A stretch of DNA of 64,000 bases from an uncultured Acetatifactor sp. (GCA_947627115.1 CANQUQ010000008.1:1-64000), one strand, 5' to 3'; positions 17,600 through 29,061 are shown, numbered from the stretch's first letter. The notes: generated by a model not told the origin, from the sequence alone. Translations and numbers: made by a program.

Positions 17600-18508
17600 T
17601 CAGCGGTACCAGCGGCCCGATGCACCGCAGGGCAGAATGAGACCGCTCCTGCTCACGGGCAGACCGATTTCGTCCGCTTCGACCCTGCCGCCAAAGCGTT
17701 TTTGGATGGCAAGGTTCATCATATAAGAAAGAACCGCAGGCTGCAGTCCCGTGGTATAGGAATTGATCAGAAGGAAGAGCGCGTCGGGGGAGAGCAGTTG
17801 TGCAGTCAGCTCGATAAAGGGCCATATGCTCTCTTCTATTTTCCAGACCTCCCCCTTGGGGCCCCGGCCGTAAGAGGGCGGATCCATAATGATGCCGTCG
17901 TATTTGTTGCCCCGGCGGATCTCCCGCTCCACGAACTTCATACAGTCGTCCACCAGCCAGCGGATGGGGGCATCGCCCAGGCCGGAGGTCTGTGCATTTT
18001 CCCTGGCCCAGCCTACCATGCCCTTTGAGGCGTCCACATGTGTGACATGGGCGCCCGCAGCGGCAGCAGCCAGAGTGGCGCCACCGGTATAGGCGAACAG
18101 ATTGAGCACCTTTACGGGTCTGTCGGCTGCAGGACGGGAATTCCGGATGATTTCCGTGAACCAGTCCCAATTCACCGCCTGCTCCGGAAAAAGGCCGGTG
18201 TGCTTAAAATGGAAGGGCTTCAGACGGAAGGTGAGCCGGCTCTGCCCGCGGGCACTGTCCGGGCCGCCGCCCGGCTCGTAGGATACGGTCCATTCATCCG
18301 GCAGGTCAAAGAACTCCCACTCACCGCCTCCCTTGGAGCTGCGATGATAGTGGCCGTTCTTCTGCTTCCAGCCCGCATGGTCGTGGGCGGTCTTCCAGAT
18401 CACCTGAGGGTCCGGCCGCACCAGGATATACTCCCCCCATCTCTCCAGTTTTTCTCCCGCGGAGGTGTCCAGCACCTCATAGTCTTTCCAGTTGTCGGCA
18501 ATCCACAT
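17600..18508 (-). CDS. Class I SAM-dependent methyltransferase (rRNA MTase-like)
   Basis: VLNLFAYTGGATLAAAAAGAHVTHVDASKGMVGWARENA, YDGIIMDPPSYGRGPKGE. Confidence 0.85.
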   Translation of the reverse strand: MWIADNWKDYEVLDTSAGEKLERWGEYILVRPDPQVIWKTAHDHAGWKQKNGHYHRSSKGGGEWEFFDLPDEWTVSYEPGGGPDSARGQSRLTFRLKPFHFKHTGLFPEQAVNWDWFTEIIRNSRPAADRPVKVLNLFAYTGGATLAAAAAGAHVTHVDASKGMVGWARENAQTSGLGDAPIRWLVDDCMKFVEREIRRGNKYDGIIMDPPSYGRGPKGEVWKIEESIWPFIELTAQLLSPDALFLLINSYTTGLQPAVLSYMMNLAIQKRFGGRVEADEIGLPVSRSGLILPCGASGRWYR

Positions 18509-18597
18509 GGGAACAGGTTCCTTTCCTTATTATGAATTATGAAGATATTTTACCACAATACGCCCAGGTGCGGACAAAAATATTATAAAAAATAGAA

Positions 18598-18626
18598 TTG
18601 CCTGCGAAAAATAAATAGACTATAAT
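18598..18626 (+). promoter_or_regulatory. Promoter upstream of HD-domain gene
   Basis: TTGCCT-17-TATAAT. Confidence 0.55.
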
Positions 18627-18664
18627 AAAAATGTTGCTGCCGGCGGCAGACGGAAAGGAAGGCG

Positions 18665-19156
18665 ATGAGCATGCTGAACGCATTGCTGATGGAAATGATC
18701 CGATATGACAGGGGGGATGCCGGACGCATTCAGCACCTTCTCAAGGTGTACGGCTTTGCGCGTCTGATCGCGGAATCCGAACATCTGGATCCCAATCTGC
18801 AGTTCATCACCGAAGCGGCGGCTATCGTGCATGACATTGCTGTCCGGCTGTGCGAGGAGAAGTACGGCGACTGCAGCGGGAAGCTGCAGGAGAAAGAGGG
18901 ACCGGCACTGGCGGAGGAGATGCTCGGCAGGCTCGGCGCCGCGCCGGATGTGAAGGAGCGCGTGAGCTTTCTGGTGGGGCATCACCACACCTATGACAAG
19001 ATAGACGGCCCGGACTATCAGATCCTGGTGGAGGCGGATTTTCTTGTGAACCTGGCGGAGAACGGAGCCGACAGAGATTCGGTCCTGCACACATACAGAG
19101 AGATATTCAGGACGGATACCGGGAGGGTGATCTGCCGGGAAATGTTCGGTCTGTGA
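18665..19156 (+). CDS. HD-domain protein
   Basis: AAAIVHDIAVRLCEEKYG HD motif, GHHHTYDKIDGPDYQILVEADFLVNL. Confidence 0.8.
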   Translation: MSMLNALLMEMIRYDRGDAGRIQHLLKVYGFARLIAESEHLDPNLQFITEAAAIVHDIAVRLCEEKYGDCSGKLQEKEGPALAEEMLGRLGAAPDVKERVSFLVGHHHTYDKIDGPDYQILVEADFLVNLAENGADRDSVLHTYREIFRTDTGRVICREMFGL

Positions 19157-19197
19157 CGGATTGTATGGAAAAAAATACAATTTTTTAAAAAAAGTCC

Positions 19198-19226
19198 TTG
19201 TCAAAAGGACTTTTTCCATGTATACT
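19198..19226 (+). promoter_or_regulatory. Promoter of S10 operon
   Basis: TTGTCA-17-TATACT; -35 lies in the loop region of inverted repeat AAAAAGTCCTT/AAGGACTTTTT. Confidence 0.65.
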
Positions 19227-19232
19227 AATCAA

Positions 19233-19491
19233 TGCTGTGGCATGATAGCTGTGAAGCGTGAGGTTGCTGGATGCCAGCAATGGCAGTCAGGTTTTCCGTG
19301 GAGCGAATGTCAAGTTAGAAAACTGACGACAAGTCACTGTACCAGTTAAAAGTCTGCCGAGGGCAGAAACGACGTGTAAATGACCTGTTCCCAAAAAGTT
19401 GCGTAAGGATTTAGGACACACACGGGAGAGTGTACAGTCACCGCTTGTCGTACTTGAGAATTGAAAGTGCGAAAAGGAGGCGACTTTTTTT
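19233..19491 (+). ncRNA. Structured 5' leader of rpsJ operon (candidate ribosomal protein leader)
   Basis: TTGCTGG-atg-CCAGCAA; GTCAGgTTTTC/GAAAACTGAC; TCTGCC-gag-GGCAGA; about 260 nt between promoter and rpsJ start. Confidence 0.55.
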
Positions 19492-19809
19492 ATGGCAAAT
19501 CAAGTAATGAGAATCACACTGAAGGCTTACGAGCATCAGCTTGTGGATGCATCTGCCAAGAAGATCATTGAAACTGTAAAGAAGACCGGTTCTGAGGTGA
19601 GCGGCCCCGTGCCCCTTCCCACAAAGAAAGAGGTGGTCACCATTCTGAGAGCGGTACACAAGTACAAGGATTCGAGAGAGCAGTTCGAGCAGAGGACTCA
19701 CAAGAGACTGATCGACATCATTACTCCGACCCAGAAGACAGTGGATGCGCTGCAGAGGCTGGAAATGCCTGCCGGCGTGTACATTGACATAAAGATGAAG
19801 GCAAAATGA
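19492..19809 (+). CDS. rpsJ: 30S ribosomal protein S10
   Basis: [23 protein letters not shown]. Confidence 0.98.
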   Translation: MANQVMRITLKAYEHQLVDASAKKIIETVKKTGSEVSGPVPLPTKKEVVTILRAVHKYKDSREQFEQRTHKRLIDIITPTQKTVDALQRLEMPAGVYIDIKMKAK

Positions 19810-19951
19810 TTTAAAGGAAGACCTCTACTTAGACGTAAGAACACGTCTCCGCCGTATGCGGAGGCAGGAAGCGATGCTTCCGCGGTTATGAGCGCAACGA
19901 TAACTGCGTGGTCCGCTATGTAGAACGCCGGAAGGCAGAAAGAGAGGAAAA

Positions 19952-20635
19952 ATGAAGAAAGCAATTTTGGCAACAAAAGTCGGAATGACTCAGATTTTTA
20001 ATGAGGACGGAACACTGATCCCGGTGACCGTTCTTCAGGCAGGTCCCTGCGTAGTCACTCAGATCAAGACTCCTGAGAATGACGGTTACAGTGCCGTTCA
20101 GGTGGGCTTTGTGGACAAGAAGGACAGGATCGTCAACAGAGACGCCAGCGGAAGAAAGGAAGTAATACACAGACACGGCGCCAACAAGGCGGAGCAGGGC
20201 CATTTTAAAAAGGCGGGCGTCAGCTCAAAAAGATATGTGAGAGAGTTAAAGTTCGACAATGCGGAGGAGTACAGCCTGGGCGCTGAGATCAAGGCCGATA
20301 TCTTCGAGGAGGGAGACAAGGTCGATGTTTCCGCTATCTCAAAGGGTAAAGGCTTCCAGGGCGCCATCAAGAGGCTCGGTCAGCACAGAGGACCCATGAA
20401 GCACGGTTCCAAGTTCCACCGTCATCAGGGTTCCAACGGTGCCTGCTCTTCACCCAGCCGCGTGTTCAAGGGCAAGGGAATGCCCGGTCATATGGGCTGC
20501 GTGAAGGTGACTGTTCAGAATCTGCAGGTGGTAAGGGTAGACGCAGAGAAGAACCTGCTTCTGGTAAAGGGTGCAGTGCCCGGCCCCAAGAAAGCGTTAG
20601 TGACCGTCAAAGAAACCGTTAAGGTGGAAGCATAA
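19952..20635 (+). CDS. rplC: 50S ribosomal protein L3
   Basis: [32 protein letters not shown]. Confidence 0.98.
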   Translation: MKKAILATKVGMTQIFNEDGTLIPVTVLQAGPCVVTQIKTPENDGYSAVQVGFVDKKDRIVNRDASGRKEVIHRHGANKAEQGHFKKAGVSSKRYVRELKFDNAEEYSLGAEIKADIFEEGDKVDVSAISKGKGFQGAIKRLGQHRGPMKHGSKFHRHQGSNGACSSPSRVFKGKGMPGHMGCVKVTVQNLQVVRVDAEKNLLLVKGAVPGPKKALVTVKETVKVEA

Positions 20636-20673
20636 CAGTGCGCCGCGGCGCACATGAAAGGAGGGCCAACCAG

Positions 20674-21294
20674 ATGGCAAAAGTATCTGTTTTTAATATG
20701 GAAGGCAAGGAAGTCGGTACTATTGATCTGAATGATGCAGTGTTCGGTGTGAAGGTAAATGAGCACCTGGTGCACATGGCAGTGGTACAGCATCTTGCAA
20801 ATAAACGTCAGGGGACACAGAAGGCTAAGACACGTTCCGAGGTGTCCGGCGGCGGAAGAAAGCCCTGGAGACAGAAGGGGACCGGTCATGCGAGACAGGG
20901 TTCCACCAGATCTCCCCAGTGGACCGGCGGCGGAGTGGTCTTCGCTCCCGTTCCGAGAGATTATTCTTTCAAGCTCAACAAGAAGGAGAAGAGAGCAGCG
21001 TTAAAGTCCGCGCTCACCGACAAGGTCCTGAACAGCAATCTGATCGTGATCGACGAGTTGAAATTCGATGAGATCAAGACCAAAAATTTTGTGAATGTGA
21101 TGGATAATCTGAAGGTTCAGAAGGGCCTGGTGGTAATTGACGAAAACGACACGAATGTGGTAATGTCCGCAAGGAATGTGGAGGGAGTCGACACCACTCT
21201 GGTCAACACCATCAACGTGTATGATATTATGAAGGCTAAGAAGCTGGTCCTGACAAAGGCTGCTGTGGCCAAGATCGAGGAGGTGTACGCATAA
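20674..21294 (+). CDS. rplD: 50S ribosomal protein L4
   Basis: [34 protein letters not shown]. Confidence 0.98.
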   Translation: MAKVSVFNMEGKEVGTIDLNDAVFGVKVNEHLVHMAVVQHLANKRQGTQKAKTRSEVSGGGRKPWRQKGTGHARQGSTRSPQWTGGGVVFAPVPRDYSFKLNKKEKRAALKSALTDKVLNSNLIVIDELKFDEIKTKNFVNVMDNLKVQKGLVVIDENDTNVVMSARNVEGVDTTLVNTINVYDIMKAKKLVLTKAAVAKIEEVYA

Positions 21295-21593
21295 TGGCAG
21301 ACATTAAGTATTACGACGTGATCCTCAAGCCGGTCATCACCGAGAAGAGCATGGCCGGAATGAGCGAAAAGAAATATACTTTCCTGGTTCATACCGACGC
21401 GAACAAGGCACAGATCAAAGAGGCCGTGGAGAAAATGTTCGAGGGCACCAAGGTCAGGAAAGTGAATACCATGAACTGCGAGGGCAAGAACAAGAGGCGC
21501 GGCACGGTATACGGAAAGACCGCCAAGACAAAGAAAGCGATCGTACAGCTCACCGAGGACAGCAAGGATATTGAGATCTTTGCAGGACTGTGA
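21294..21593 (+). CDS. rplW: 50S ribosomal protein L23
   Basis: [14 protein letters not shown]. Confidence 0.97.
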   Translation: MADIKYYDVILKPVITEKSMAGMSEKKYTFLVHTDANKAQIKEAVEKMFEGTKVRKVNTMNCEGKNKRRGTVYGKTAKTKKAIVQLTEDSKDIEIFAGL

Positions 21594-21667
21594 TAAGAGC
21601 TCAGCGGATTTAAGTATGCGGCGCGGGAATGCGCTGCGCAAAGAATCAAAGAAAAGGAGATAAGACA

Positions 21668-22510
21668 ATGGGAATCAAGACATATAATCCCTATACACCT
21701 TCCAGAAGAAACATGACCGGCTCTGATTTCTCCGAAATCACCAAGACCACACCGGAGAAGAGCCTTTGCACTTCCCTGAAGAAGAATGCCGGCCGCAACA
21801 ATCAGGGTAAGATTACCGTGAGGCACCATGGCGGCGGAAACAGAAGAAAGTACAGAATGATCGATTTCAAGCGAAATAAGGACGGAATCCCTGCAAAGGT
21901 CATCGGCATCGAGTACGATCCCAACAGGACCGCGAACATCGCGCTGATCTGTTATGAGGATGGCGAGAAGGCCTACATCATTGCGCCGGAGGGACTGACT
22001 GACGGCATGAAGGTGATGAACGGCCCTGCCGCAGAGGTGAGAGTGGGCAACTGCCTGCCTTTATCGGAGATTCCTGTCGGTACTCAGGTACACAACATTG
22101 AGTTATATCCCGGCAAGGGCGGCCAGTTGGTCCGTTCCGCCGGAAACAGCGCACAGCTGATGGCTAAGGAAGGCAAGTACGCGACGCTGCGTCTCCCTTC
22201 CGGTGAGATGAGAATGGTCCCGCTGGTATGCCGCGCGACCGTCGGTGTAGTCGGAAACGTAGACCACAGCCTTGTAAAGATCGGTAAGGCGGGCCGTAAG
22301 CGCCACATGGGCATTCGTCCCACGGTACGCGGTTCCGTCATGAACCCCAATGACCACCCTCACGGCGGTGGTGAAGGCAAGACCGGTATCGGCCGGCCCG
22401 GTCCCAGCACTCCCTGGGGCAAGCCTGCACTGGGACTGAAGACCCGCAAGGGCAAGAAGGCTTCCGACAAGCTGATCGTGAGAAGACGCGACGGCAAAGC
22501 GATCAAGTAA
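21668..22510 (+). CDS. rplB: 50S ribosomal protein L2
   Basis: [44 protein letters not shown]. Confidence 0.98.
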   Translation: MGIKTYNPYTPSRRNMTGSDFSEITKTTPEKSLCTSLKKNAGRNNQGKITVRHHGGGNRRKYRMIDFKRNKDGIPAKVIGIEYDPNRTANIALICYEDGEKAYIIAPEGLTDGMKVMNGPAAEVRVGNCLPLSEIPVGTQVHNIELYPGKGGQLVRSAGNSAQLMAKEGKYATLRLPSGEMRMVPLVCRATVGVVGNVDHSLVKIGKAGRKRHMGIRPTVRGSVMNPNDHPHGGGEGKTGIGRPGPSTPWGKPALGLKTRKGKKASDKLIVRRRDGKAIK

Positions 22511-22541
22511 TATGTGTTTTATAAAAACAGGAGGATAGAAA

Positions 22542-22823
22542 ATGGCTAGATCACTGAAAAAAGGACCTTTCGCAGATGAGAATCTGTTAAAGAAAGTTGA
22601 CGCTTTAAATGCATCAGGACAGAAGCAGGTCATCAAGACCTGGTCCCGCCGTTCTACAATTTTCCCTTCCTTTGTGGGACACACAATTGCAGTACACGAC
22701 GGCAGAAAGCATGTTCCTGTATATGTGACCGAGGATATGGTCGGCCATAAGCTGGGCGAGTTCGTTGCAACGAGAACTTACCGCGGCCATGGCAAGGATG
22801 AGAAAAAGTCCAAGGTAAAGTAA
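22542..22823 (+). CDS. rpsS: 30S ribosomal protein S19
   Basis: [16 protein letters not shown]. Confidence 0.98.
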   Translation: MARSLKKGPFADENLLKKVDALNASGQKQVIKTWSRRSTIFPSFVGHTIAVHDGRKHVPVYVTEDMVGHKLGEFVATRTYRGHGKDEKKSKVK

Positions 22824-22922
22824 GTGCGATCCAAGGAAACAGGCTTCGGGAATCATCCCGGCGCGGATCGCCCGGAGGGGACCTGATGACCTTCCGGCAT
22901 TTTGAAAGGAGGACAACAGTCT

Positions 22923-23315
22923 ATGGCTAAGGGACATAGATCTAAAATTAAGAGAGAGAGAAACAAACTCCAGAGAGAGACCAGACCTTCCGCAAAGTTA
23001 TCTTATGCTAGAGTGTCCGTACAGAAGGCATGTTTCGTTCTGGATGCCATCAGAGGAAAGGATGTAGAGACGGCGCTCGGTATTCTGGAGTACAATCCCA
23101 GATACGCTTCCAGCCTTATCAAGAAGCTGCTTGAGTCTGCAATTGCAAATGCAGAGAACAATAACGGAATGAACAGAGAGAATCTGTATATTGCACAATG
23201 CTATGCAAACAAGGGACCGACCATGAAGCGCATTCAGCCCAGAGCACAGGGCAGAGCCTACAGGATCGAGAAGAGAATGAGCCACATCACCATTGTGCTG
23301 GATGAGAAGAAGTAA
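22923..23315 (+). CDS. rplV: 50S ribosomal protein L22
   Basis: AKLSYARVSVQKACFVLDAIRGKDVETAL. Confidence 0.97.
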   Translation: MAKGHRSKIKRERNKLQRETRPSAKLSYARVSVQKACFVLDAIRGKDVETALGILEYNPRYASSLIKKLLESAIANAENNNGMNRENLYIAQCYANKGPTMKRIQPRAQGRAYRIEKRMSHITIVLDEKK

Positions 23316-23335
23316 GGAAAGGAGCAAACAAATAA

Positions 23336-23995
23336 ATGGGACAGAAAGTTAATCCTCATGGCTTGAGAGTCGGAATTATCAAAGATTGGGATTCCAAATG
23401 GTATGCTGAGAGCGAATTTCCCGATTATCTTGTAGAAGATTATAACATCAGAAAGTTTTTGAAGAAGAAATTATTCAATGCCGGCATCTCCAAAATCGAG
23501 ATCGAGAGAGCATCTGACAGAGTGAGAGTGATCGTTCATACTGCAAAGCCCGGCGTGATCATCGGCAAGGGCGGCACCGAGATCGAGGTGACCAAGAACG
23601 AACTGTCCAAGCTTACCGACAAGAAGGTGTCGATAGACATCAAGGAGATCAAGAGACCTGACAAGGATGCCCAGCTGGTAGCTGAGAATATTGCCCAGCA
23701 GCTGGAGAACCGCGTTTCCTTCAGACGTGCCATGAAATCCTGCATGGGCAGGACCATGAAGGCGGGCGCGCTGGGGATCAAGGCTGCATGTGCAGGCCGC
23801 CTGGGCGGTGCGGATATTGCCCGCACGGAGTTCTACAGTGAGGGAACGATCCCGCTGCAGACTCTGAGAGCAGACATCGATTACGGTTTTGCGGAGGCAG
23901 ATACCACCTACGGCAAGATCGGAGTCAAGGTTTGGATCTATAAAGGTGAGATCCTTCCTACAAAGGGAAATCAGACGGAAGGGAGCGAGAAATAA
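23336..23995 (+). CDS. rpsC: 30S ribosomal protein S3
   Basis: [23 protein letters not shown]. Confidence 0.98.
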   Translation: MGQKVNPHGLRVGIIKDWDSKWYAESEFPDYLVEDYNIRKFLKKKLFNAGISKIEIERASDRVRVIVHTAKPGVIIGKGGTEIEVTKNELSKLTDKKVSIDIKEIKRPDKDAQLVAENIAQQLENRVSFRRAMKSCMGRTMKAGALGIKAACAGRLGGADIARTEFYSEGTIPLQTLRADIDYGFAEADTTYGKIGVKVWIYKGEILPTKGNQTEGSEK

Positions 23996-23997
23996 TT

Positions 23998-24429
23998 ATG
24001 TTAATGCCGAAAAGAGTAAAGCGTCGTAAACAGTTCCGCGGCACCATGGCAGGTAAGGCAATGAGAGGCAACACTCTCTCCTACGGCGAGTATGGTCTGG
24101 TAGCGCTGGAGCCCTGCTGGATAAAGTCCAATCAGATCGAGGCGGCACGTATTGCCCTCACCCGTTATACAAAGCGTACCGGTAAGGTGTGGATCAAGAT
24201 ATTCCCCGACAAGCCCGTCACGGCAAAGCCTGCTGAGACCCGTATGGGTTCCGGTAAGGGTGCTCTGGAGTACTGGGTCGCAGTCGTAAAGCCCGGACGC
24301 GTGATGTTTGAAATCGCCGGTGTCCCTGAGGATCAGGCGAAGGAGGCACTGCGTCTTGCAATGCATAAGCTTCCCTGCAAGTGCAAAATCGTTTCTAAGG
24401 CAGATTTGGAAGGCGGTGTAGAAAAATGA
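23998..24429 (+). CDS. rplP: 50S ribosomal protein L16
   Basis: [21 protein letters not shown]. Confidence 0.98.
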   Translation: MLMPKRVKRRKQFRGTMAGKAMRGNTLSYGEYGLVALEPCWIKSNQIEAARIALTRYTKRTGKVWIKIFPDKPVTAKPAETRMGSGKGALEYWVAVVKPGRVMFEIAGVPEDQAKEALRLAMHKLPCKCKIVSKADLEGGVEK

Positions 24430-24629
24430 AATCGAGTAGGTTCGTAGAAGAATTAAAAGGCAAGTCCGTTGAAGAATTAAATGAGGAGCTTGTTGCTGCA
24501 AAAAAGGAACTTTTCAATCTGAGATTCCAGAACGCGACCAATCAGCTGGATAATACTGCAAGAATCAAGGATGTCAGAAGGAACATTGCGCGTATCCAGA
24601 CAGTTATCACTGAGAAGGCAAGAGCCTGA
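24426..24629 (+). CDS. rpmC: 50S ribosomal protein L29
   Basis: [22 protein letters not shown]. Confidence 0.97.
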   Translation: MKSSRFVEELKGKSVEELNEELVAAKKELFNLRFQNATNQLDNTARIKDVRRNIARIQTVITEKARA

Positions 24630-24656
24630 TCCGAAAGCGCAGAAAGGAGAGCAACT

Positions 24657-24911
24657 GTGGAAAGAAATTTGAGAAAAGTCCGTACCGGTAAGGTCACAAG
24701 CAATAAGATGGATAAGACGATCGTTGTAGCTATCGAGGAGCACGTAAAGCATCCCCTGTACGGTAAGGTCGTGAAAAGGACCTACAAGCTGAAGGCTCAT
24801 GACGAGAATAACGAATGTAATATTGGAGATACCGTCAAGGTCATGGAGACCAGACCTCTGTCCAAGGAGAAGAGATGGAGGCTCGTAGAGATCGTAGAGA
24901 AAGTCAAGTAA
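24657..24911 (+). CDS. rpsQ: 30S ribosomal protein S17 (GTG start)
   Basis: [27 protein letters not shown]. Confidence 0.97.
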   Translation: MERNLRKVRTGKVTSNKMDKTIVVAIEEHVKHPLYGKVVKRTYKLKAHDENNECNIGDTVKVMETRPLSKEKRWRLVEIVEKVK

Positions 24912-24960
24912 TTATAATCAGATCCATATTTGGCCGCAGCTGCGGCAAAGGAGGAAAATC

Positions 24961-25329
24961 ATGGTTCAGCAGGAAACAAGACTGAAGGTCGCTGATAACA
25001 CCGGTGCAAAAGAGCTTCTCTGCATCCGGGTCATGGGCGGCTCCACAAGAAGATATGCACAGATCGGCGATATTATTGTTGCTTCCGTTAAAGATGCAAC
25101 ACCAGGCGGCGTTGTAAAGAAGGGCGATGTTGTCAAGGCCGTTGTAGTCCGCACCGTAAAGGGCGCACGCCGCAAGGACGGTTCCTACATCAAGTTCGAT
25201 GAGAATGCTGCAGTGATCATCAAGGATGACAAGACACCAAGAGGAACCCGTATTTTTGGGCCGGTAGCGAGAGAGCTCCGTGACAGACAGTTCATGAAGA
25301 TCGCATCTCTGGCTCCCGAAGTATTATAA
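24961..25329 (+). CDS. rplN: 50S ribosomal protein L14
   Basis: [24 protein letters not shown]. Confidence 0.98.
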   Translation: MVQQETRLKVADNTGAKELLCIRVMGGSTRRYAQIGDIIVASVKDATPGGVVKKGDVVKAVVVRTVKGARRKDGSYIKFDENAAVIIKDDKTPRGTRIFGPVARELRDRQFMKIASLAPEVL

Positions 25330-25340
25330 GGAGGTGCTGT

Positions 25341-25652
25341 ATGTCGACATTAAAGATCAAAAAGGGCGACACCGTAAGGGTCATCGCAGGTAAGGACAAC
25401 AACACAGAGGGAAAGGTAATTTCCGTAGACGCAAAGAAGAGAAAGGTGCTGGTAGAGGGCGTGAACATGATCACAAAGCATGCGAAGCCTTCCCAGGCAA
25501 ATCCCGACGGCGGCATTATTCGGAGAGAAGCTCCTATTGATATATCCAATGTCATGCTTGTCTATAAGGGCAAGGCGACCAGAGTCGGCTTCAAGATGGA
25601 CGGGGACAAGAAAGTCCGTTATGCCAAGGCGACCGGCGAAATAATTGACTGA
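25341..25652 (+). CDS. rplX: 50S ribosomal protein L24
   Basis: [16 protein letters not shown]. Confidence 0.97.
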   Translation: MSTLKIKKGDTVRVIAGKDNNTEGKVISVDAKKRKVLVEGVNMITKHAKPSQANPDGGIIRREAPIDISNVMLVYKGKATRVGFKMDGDKKVRYAKATGEIID

Positions 25653-25675
25653 TCAATAGGAAGGAGGAACGAAAA

Positions 25676-26218
25676 GTGGCAAGACTGAAAGATTTGTACT
25701 ACGACGAGATCGTAGAGGCTATGATAAAGAAGTTCGGATATAAAAATGTTATGGAAGTGCCGAAGCTTGAGAAGATCGTGGTAAATATGGGCGTCGGCGA
25801 GGCAAAGGACAATGCCAAGGTCCTGGAGAACGCCGTAAATGACATGGAGATCATCACAGGCCAGAAGGCTGTTCTGACCAAGGCCAAGAATTCCGTAGCA
25901 AACTTCAAGATCCGTGAAGGTATGAATATCGGCTGTAAGACAACACTCCGCGGCGACAAGATGTATGAGTTCCTGGATCGTCTGGTGAACCTGGCATTGC
26001 CTCGTGTGCGTGACTTCAGGGGCGTCAATCCCAACGCGTTCGACGGCAGAGGGAACTATGCGCTCGGTATTAAGGAGCAGTTCATCTTTCCTGAGATCGA
26101 ATACGATAAGATCGACAAGACCAGAGGTATGGATGTCATCTTCGTCACCACTGCAAAGACCGACGAAGAGGCACGCGAGCTGTTGACTCTGTTCAATATG
26201 CCGTTCGCAAGACAATAA
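25676..26218 (+). CDS. rplE: 50S ribosomal protein L5 (GTG start)
   Basis: [28 protein letters not shown]. Confidence 0.98.
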   Translation: MARLKDLYYDEIVEAMIKKFGYKNVMEVPKLEKIVVNMGVGEAKDNAKVLENAVNDMEIITGQKAVLTKAKNSVANFKIREGMNIGCKTTLRGDKMYEFLDRLVNLALPRVRDFRGVNPNAFDGRGNYALGIKEQFIFPEIEYDKIDKTRGMDVIFVTTAKTDEEARELLTLFNMPFARQ

Positions 26219-26232
26219 GGAGGTAAATTCTC

Positions 26233-26418
26233 ATGGCTAAGACATCAATGAAAGTAAAACAGCAGCGCAAGCCCCGGTTCTCTACCCAGGCTTACTCCCG
26301 CTGCAAGATTTGTGGTCGTCCCCACGCTTATTTAAGAAAGTACGGAATCTGCAGAGTTTGCTTTCGCGAACTGGCTTACAAGGGTGAGATTCCCGGCATC
26401 AGAAAAGCAAGCTGGTAG
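26233..26418 (+). CDS. rpsZ: 30S ribosomal protein S14 type Z (zinc-binding)
   Basis: [21 protein letters not shown]. Confidence 0.97.
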   Translation: MAKTSMKVKQQRKPRFSTQAYSRCKICGRPHAYLRKYGICRVCFRELAYKGEIPGIRKASW

Positions 26419-26435
26419 GAAGGAGGAAGAAAACA

Positions 26436-26837
26436 ATGACAATGAGCGATCCTATTGCAGATATGCTTACAAGAATACGTAATGCAAATACTGCAAAACA
26501 TGATACAGTTGACGTACCCGCCTCCAGAATGAAGCTGGCGATCGCGCAGATCCTTTTGGACGAGGGCTATATCGCAAAATATGACGTGATCGAGGACGGT
26601 AAGTTCAAGACGATCCATATTACCTTAAAGTACGGAGCAGACAAGACCGAGAAGATCATCTCCGGGATCAAGAGAATTTCCAAGCCGGGCCTTCGCGTGT
26701 ATGCAGGCAAGGATGAGCTGCCCAGAGTGCTCGGCGGCCTTGGCATTGCCATTATCTCTACCAATCAGGGCGTGATCACGGACAAAAAGGCACGGGAGCT
26801 GCAGGTAGGCGGAGAAGTGCTGGCGTTCGTGTGGTAA
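26436..26837 (+). CDS. rpsH: 30S ribosomal protein S8
   Basis: [16 protein letters not shown]. Confidence 0.97.
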   Translation: MTMSDPIADMLTRIRNANTAKHDTVDVPASRMKLAIAQILLDEGYIAKYDVIEDGKFKTIHITLKYGADKTEKIISGIKRISKPGLRVYAGKDELPRVLGGLGIAIISTNQGVITDKKARELQVGGEVLAFVW

Positions 26838-26922
26838 CAAGGCAAAAAGATTTTCTAAGGCGTCAAAGTACGCCGCCTGAGAAAAAAACAAATATTTTTT
26901 AATCAATACAGGAGGTACGGGC

Positions 26923-27465
26923 ATGTCACGTATAGGTAGAATGCCAATCGCGATTCCCGCAGGTGTGACTGTGGAGGTCGCAGAAAATAACAAGGTGACC
27001 GTTAAGGGTCCCAAGGGTACGCTCGAAAGAGTGCTTCCCGGTGAAATGGAGATTAAAGTCGAGGGCGCAGAGGTGCTGGTGGCCAGACCCAACGATCTGA
27101 AGAAGATGAAGTCTCTTCACGGTCTGACGAGAACTCTCATAAACAATATGGTAGTGGGCGTTACCGACGGTTTTGAAAAGCGACTGGAGGTAAACGGCGT
27201 CGGCTACAGGGCTGCAAAGTCCGGCAAGAAGCTGACCCTGAACCTGGGGTATTCTCATCCCGTTGAGATGGTAGATCCCGAAGGCATCGAGACTGTCGTG
27301 GACGGACAGAATCTGATCATTGTCAAGGGAATCGACAAAGAGAAGGTCGGCCAGTTCGCGGCGGAGATCAGAGACAAGAGAAGACCTGAGCCGTACAAGG
27401 GCAAGGGAATCAAGTATGTCGACGAGACCATCAGACGCAAAGTCGGTAAGACCGGTAAGAAATAA
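26923..27465 (+). CDS. rplF: 50S ribosomal protein L6
   Basis: [28 protein letters not shown]. Confidence 0.98.
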   Translation: MSRIGRMPIAIPAGVTVEVAENNKVTVKGPKGTLERVLPGEMEIKVEGAEVLVARPNDLKKMKSLHGLTRTLINNMVVGVTDGFEKRLEVNGVGYRAAKSGKKLTLNLGYSHPVEMVDPEGIETVVDGQNLIIVKGIDKEKVGQFAAEIRDKRRPEPYKGKGIKYVDETIRRKVGKTGKK

Positions 27466-27479
27466 CAGATAAGGAGAGT

Positions 27480-27854
27480 ATGAAGATGGTTAAAAAAGAA
27501 TCAAGAAAAAAGATCCGTGCAAAAAAGCACATGAGAATTCGTAACCGCTTCAGTGGTACTGCGACCAGGCCCCGTCTGGCAGTATTCAGAAGCAATAATC
27601 ATATGTATGCTCAAATTATCGACGATACGGTGGGAAACACATTGGTATCCGCTTCCACTCTTGAGAAAGAGATCAAGGCAGCACTGAAAAAGACCAATAA
27701 TGTTGATGCGGCAGCATATCTGGGAACCGTTATCGGTAAGCGGGCAATAGAAAAAGGCATCAGTGAAGTTGTCTTTGACCGAGGCGGCTTTATATATCAG
27801 GGTAAGATCGCAGCATTAGCTGACGCGGCCAGAGAAGCTGGCTTGAAATTCTAG
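27480..27854 (+). CDS. rplR: 50S ribosomal protein L18
   Basis: [20 protein letters not shown]. Confidence 0.97.
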   Translation: MKMVKKESRKKIRAKKHMRIRNRFSGTATRPRLAVFRSNNHMYAQIIDDTVGNTLVSASTLEKEIKAALKKTNNVDAAAYLGTVIGKRAIEKGISEVVFDRGGFIYQGKIAALADAAREAGLKF

Positions 27855-27874
27855 GAAAGGAAGAGGAACATACC

Positions 27875-28384
27875 ATGAAACATACGATCATAGATCCAAG
27901 CCAGTTCGAGTTGAGCGACAAGGTCGTTACCATCAAGCGTGTAGCCAAGACCGTAAAGGGTGGACGTAATATGCGTTTCACTGCGCTGGTAGTAGTCGGT
28001 GACGGCAACGGTCATGTAGGTGCCGGTCTGGGCAAAGCCGTAGAAATTCCCGAAGCGATCCGCAAGGGTAAGGAAGATGCCATGAAGCATCTTGTTGAGA
28101 TCCCTTTGGATGAGAACAATTCCATCACGCATGATTTTATCGGCAAGTACGGCTCCGCAAATGTCCTGCTGAAAAAGGCGCCGGAAGGTACCGGTGTTAT
28201 CGCAGGCGGCCCCGTGCGTATTGTCTGCGAGCTCGCAGGCATCAAAAATATCCGTACCAAGTCTCTTGGCTCCAACAACAAGCAGAACGTCGTGCTGGCT
28301 GCGATCAGCGGTCTGAACCAGCTGAAGTCTCCCGAAGAGGTCGCAAAGAGCCGCGGCAAGTCTGTGGAAGAAGTATTAGCGTAA
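27875..28384 (+). CDS. rpsE: 30S ribosomal protein S5
   Basis: [31 protein letters not shown]. Confidence 0.98.
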   Translation: MKHTIIDPSQFELSDKVVTIKRVAKTVKGGRNMRFTALVVVGDGNGHVGAGLGKAVEIPEAIRKGKEDAMKHLVEIPLDENNSITHDFIGKYGSANVLLKKAPEGTGVIAGGPVRIVCELAGIKNIRTKSLGSNNKQNVVLAAISGLNQLKSPEEVAKSRGKSVEEVLA

Positions 28385-28414
28385 GGCGCGGATGCGAAAG
28401 GAGTGCAAAGCGAA

Positions 28415-28600
28415 ATGGCAGATAAGAAGTTAAAGATCACTTTGGTAAAGTCCACGATTGGTGCTGTACCGAAGAACAAAGCAATTGTTGAGTCTATGGG
28501 CCTGCGCAAGATCGGCAGGACCGTGATCCTTCCCGACAATGATGCTACCAGAGGACAGATCCGCAAGGTAGGTCATCTGATCAAGGTTGAAGAAGTATAA
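28415..28600 (+). CDS. rpmD: 50S ribosomal protein L30
   Basis: KITLVKSTIGAVPKNKAIVESMGLRKIG. Confidence 0.96.
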   Translation: MADKKLKITLVKSTIGAVPKNKAIVESMGLRKIGRTVILPDNDATRGQIRKVGHLIKVEEV

Positions 28601-28619
28601 GCGAACGGAGGTGTAAATA

Positions 28620-29060
28620 ATGGAATTATCCAATTTGAGACCCGCAGAAGGCTCCAAACACAGCAATAATTTTAGGAGAGGCCGCGGACACGGTTCCGGA
28701 AACGGCAAGACTGCAGGTAAGGGCCACAAGGGACAGAAGGCTCGTTCCGGAGCACCGAGACCCGGCTTTGAGGGTGGTCAGATGCCTCTGTACAGACGTA
28801 TTCCCAAGAGAGGCTTTACCAACAGAAACACAAAAGAAATCGTAGCGATCAACGTAAGTGCGCTGGAGCGCTTTGATGATGGCGCCACCGTGGATGTAAA
28901 TGCATTGATTGAGGCTGGAGTTGTAAAGAATCCCAGAGATGGAGTAAAGATACTCGGAAACGGAGAACTTACCAAAAAGCTCAATGTGAAAGTGGATGCA
29001 TTCAGTGCAGCTGCGAAGGAAAAAATTGAGGCTCTTGGTGGAACTGCAGAGGTGATGTAA
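28620..29060 (+). CDS. rplO: 50S ribosomal protein L15
   Basis: [23 protein letters not shown]. Confidence 0.98.
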   Translation: MELSNLRPAEGSKHSNNFRRGRGHGSGNGKTAGKGHKGQKARSGAPRPGFEGGQMPLYRRIPKRGFTNRNTKEIVAINVSALERFDDGATVDVNALIEAGVVKNPRDGVKILGNGELTKKLNVKVDAFSAAAKEKIEALGGTAEVM

Positions 29061-29061
29061 T

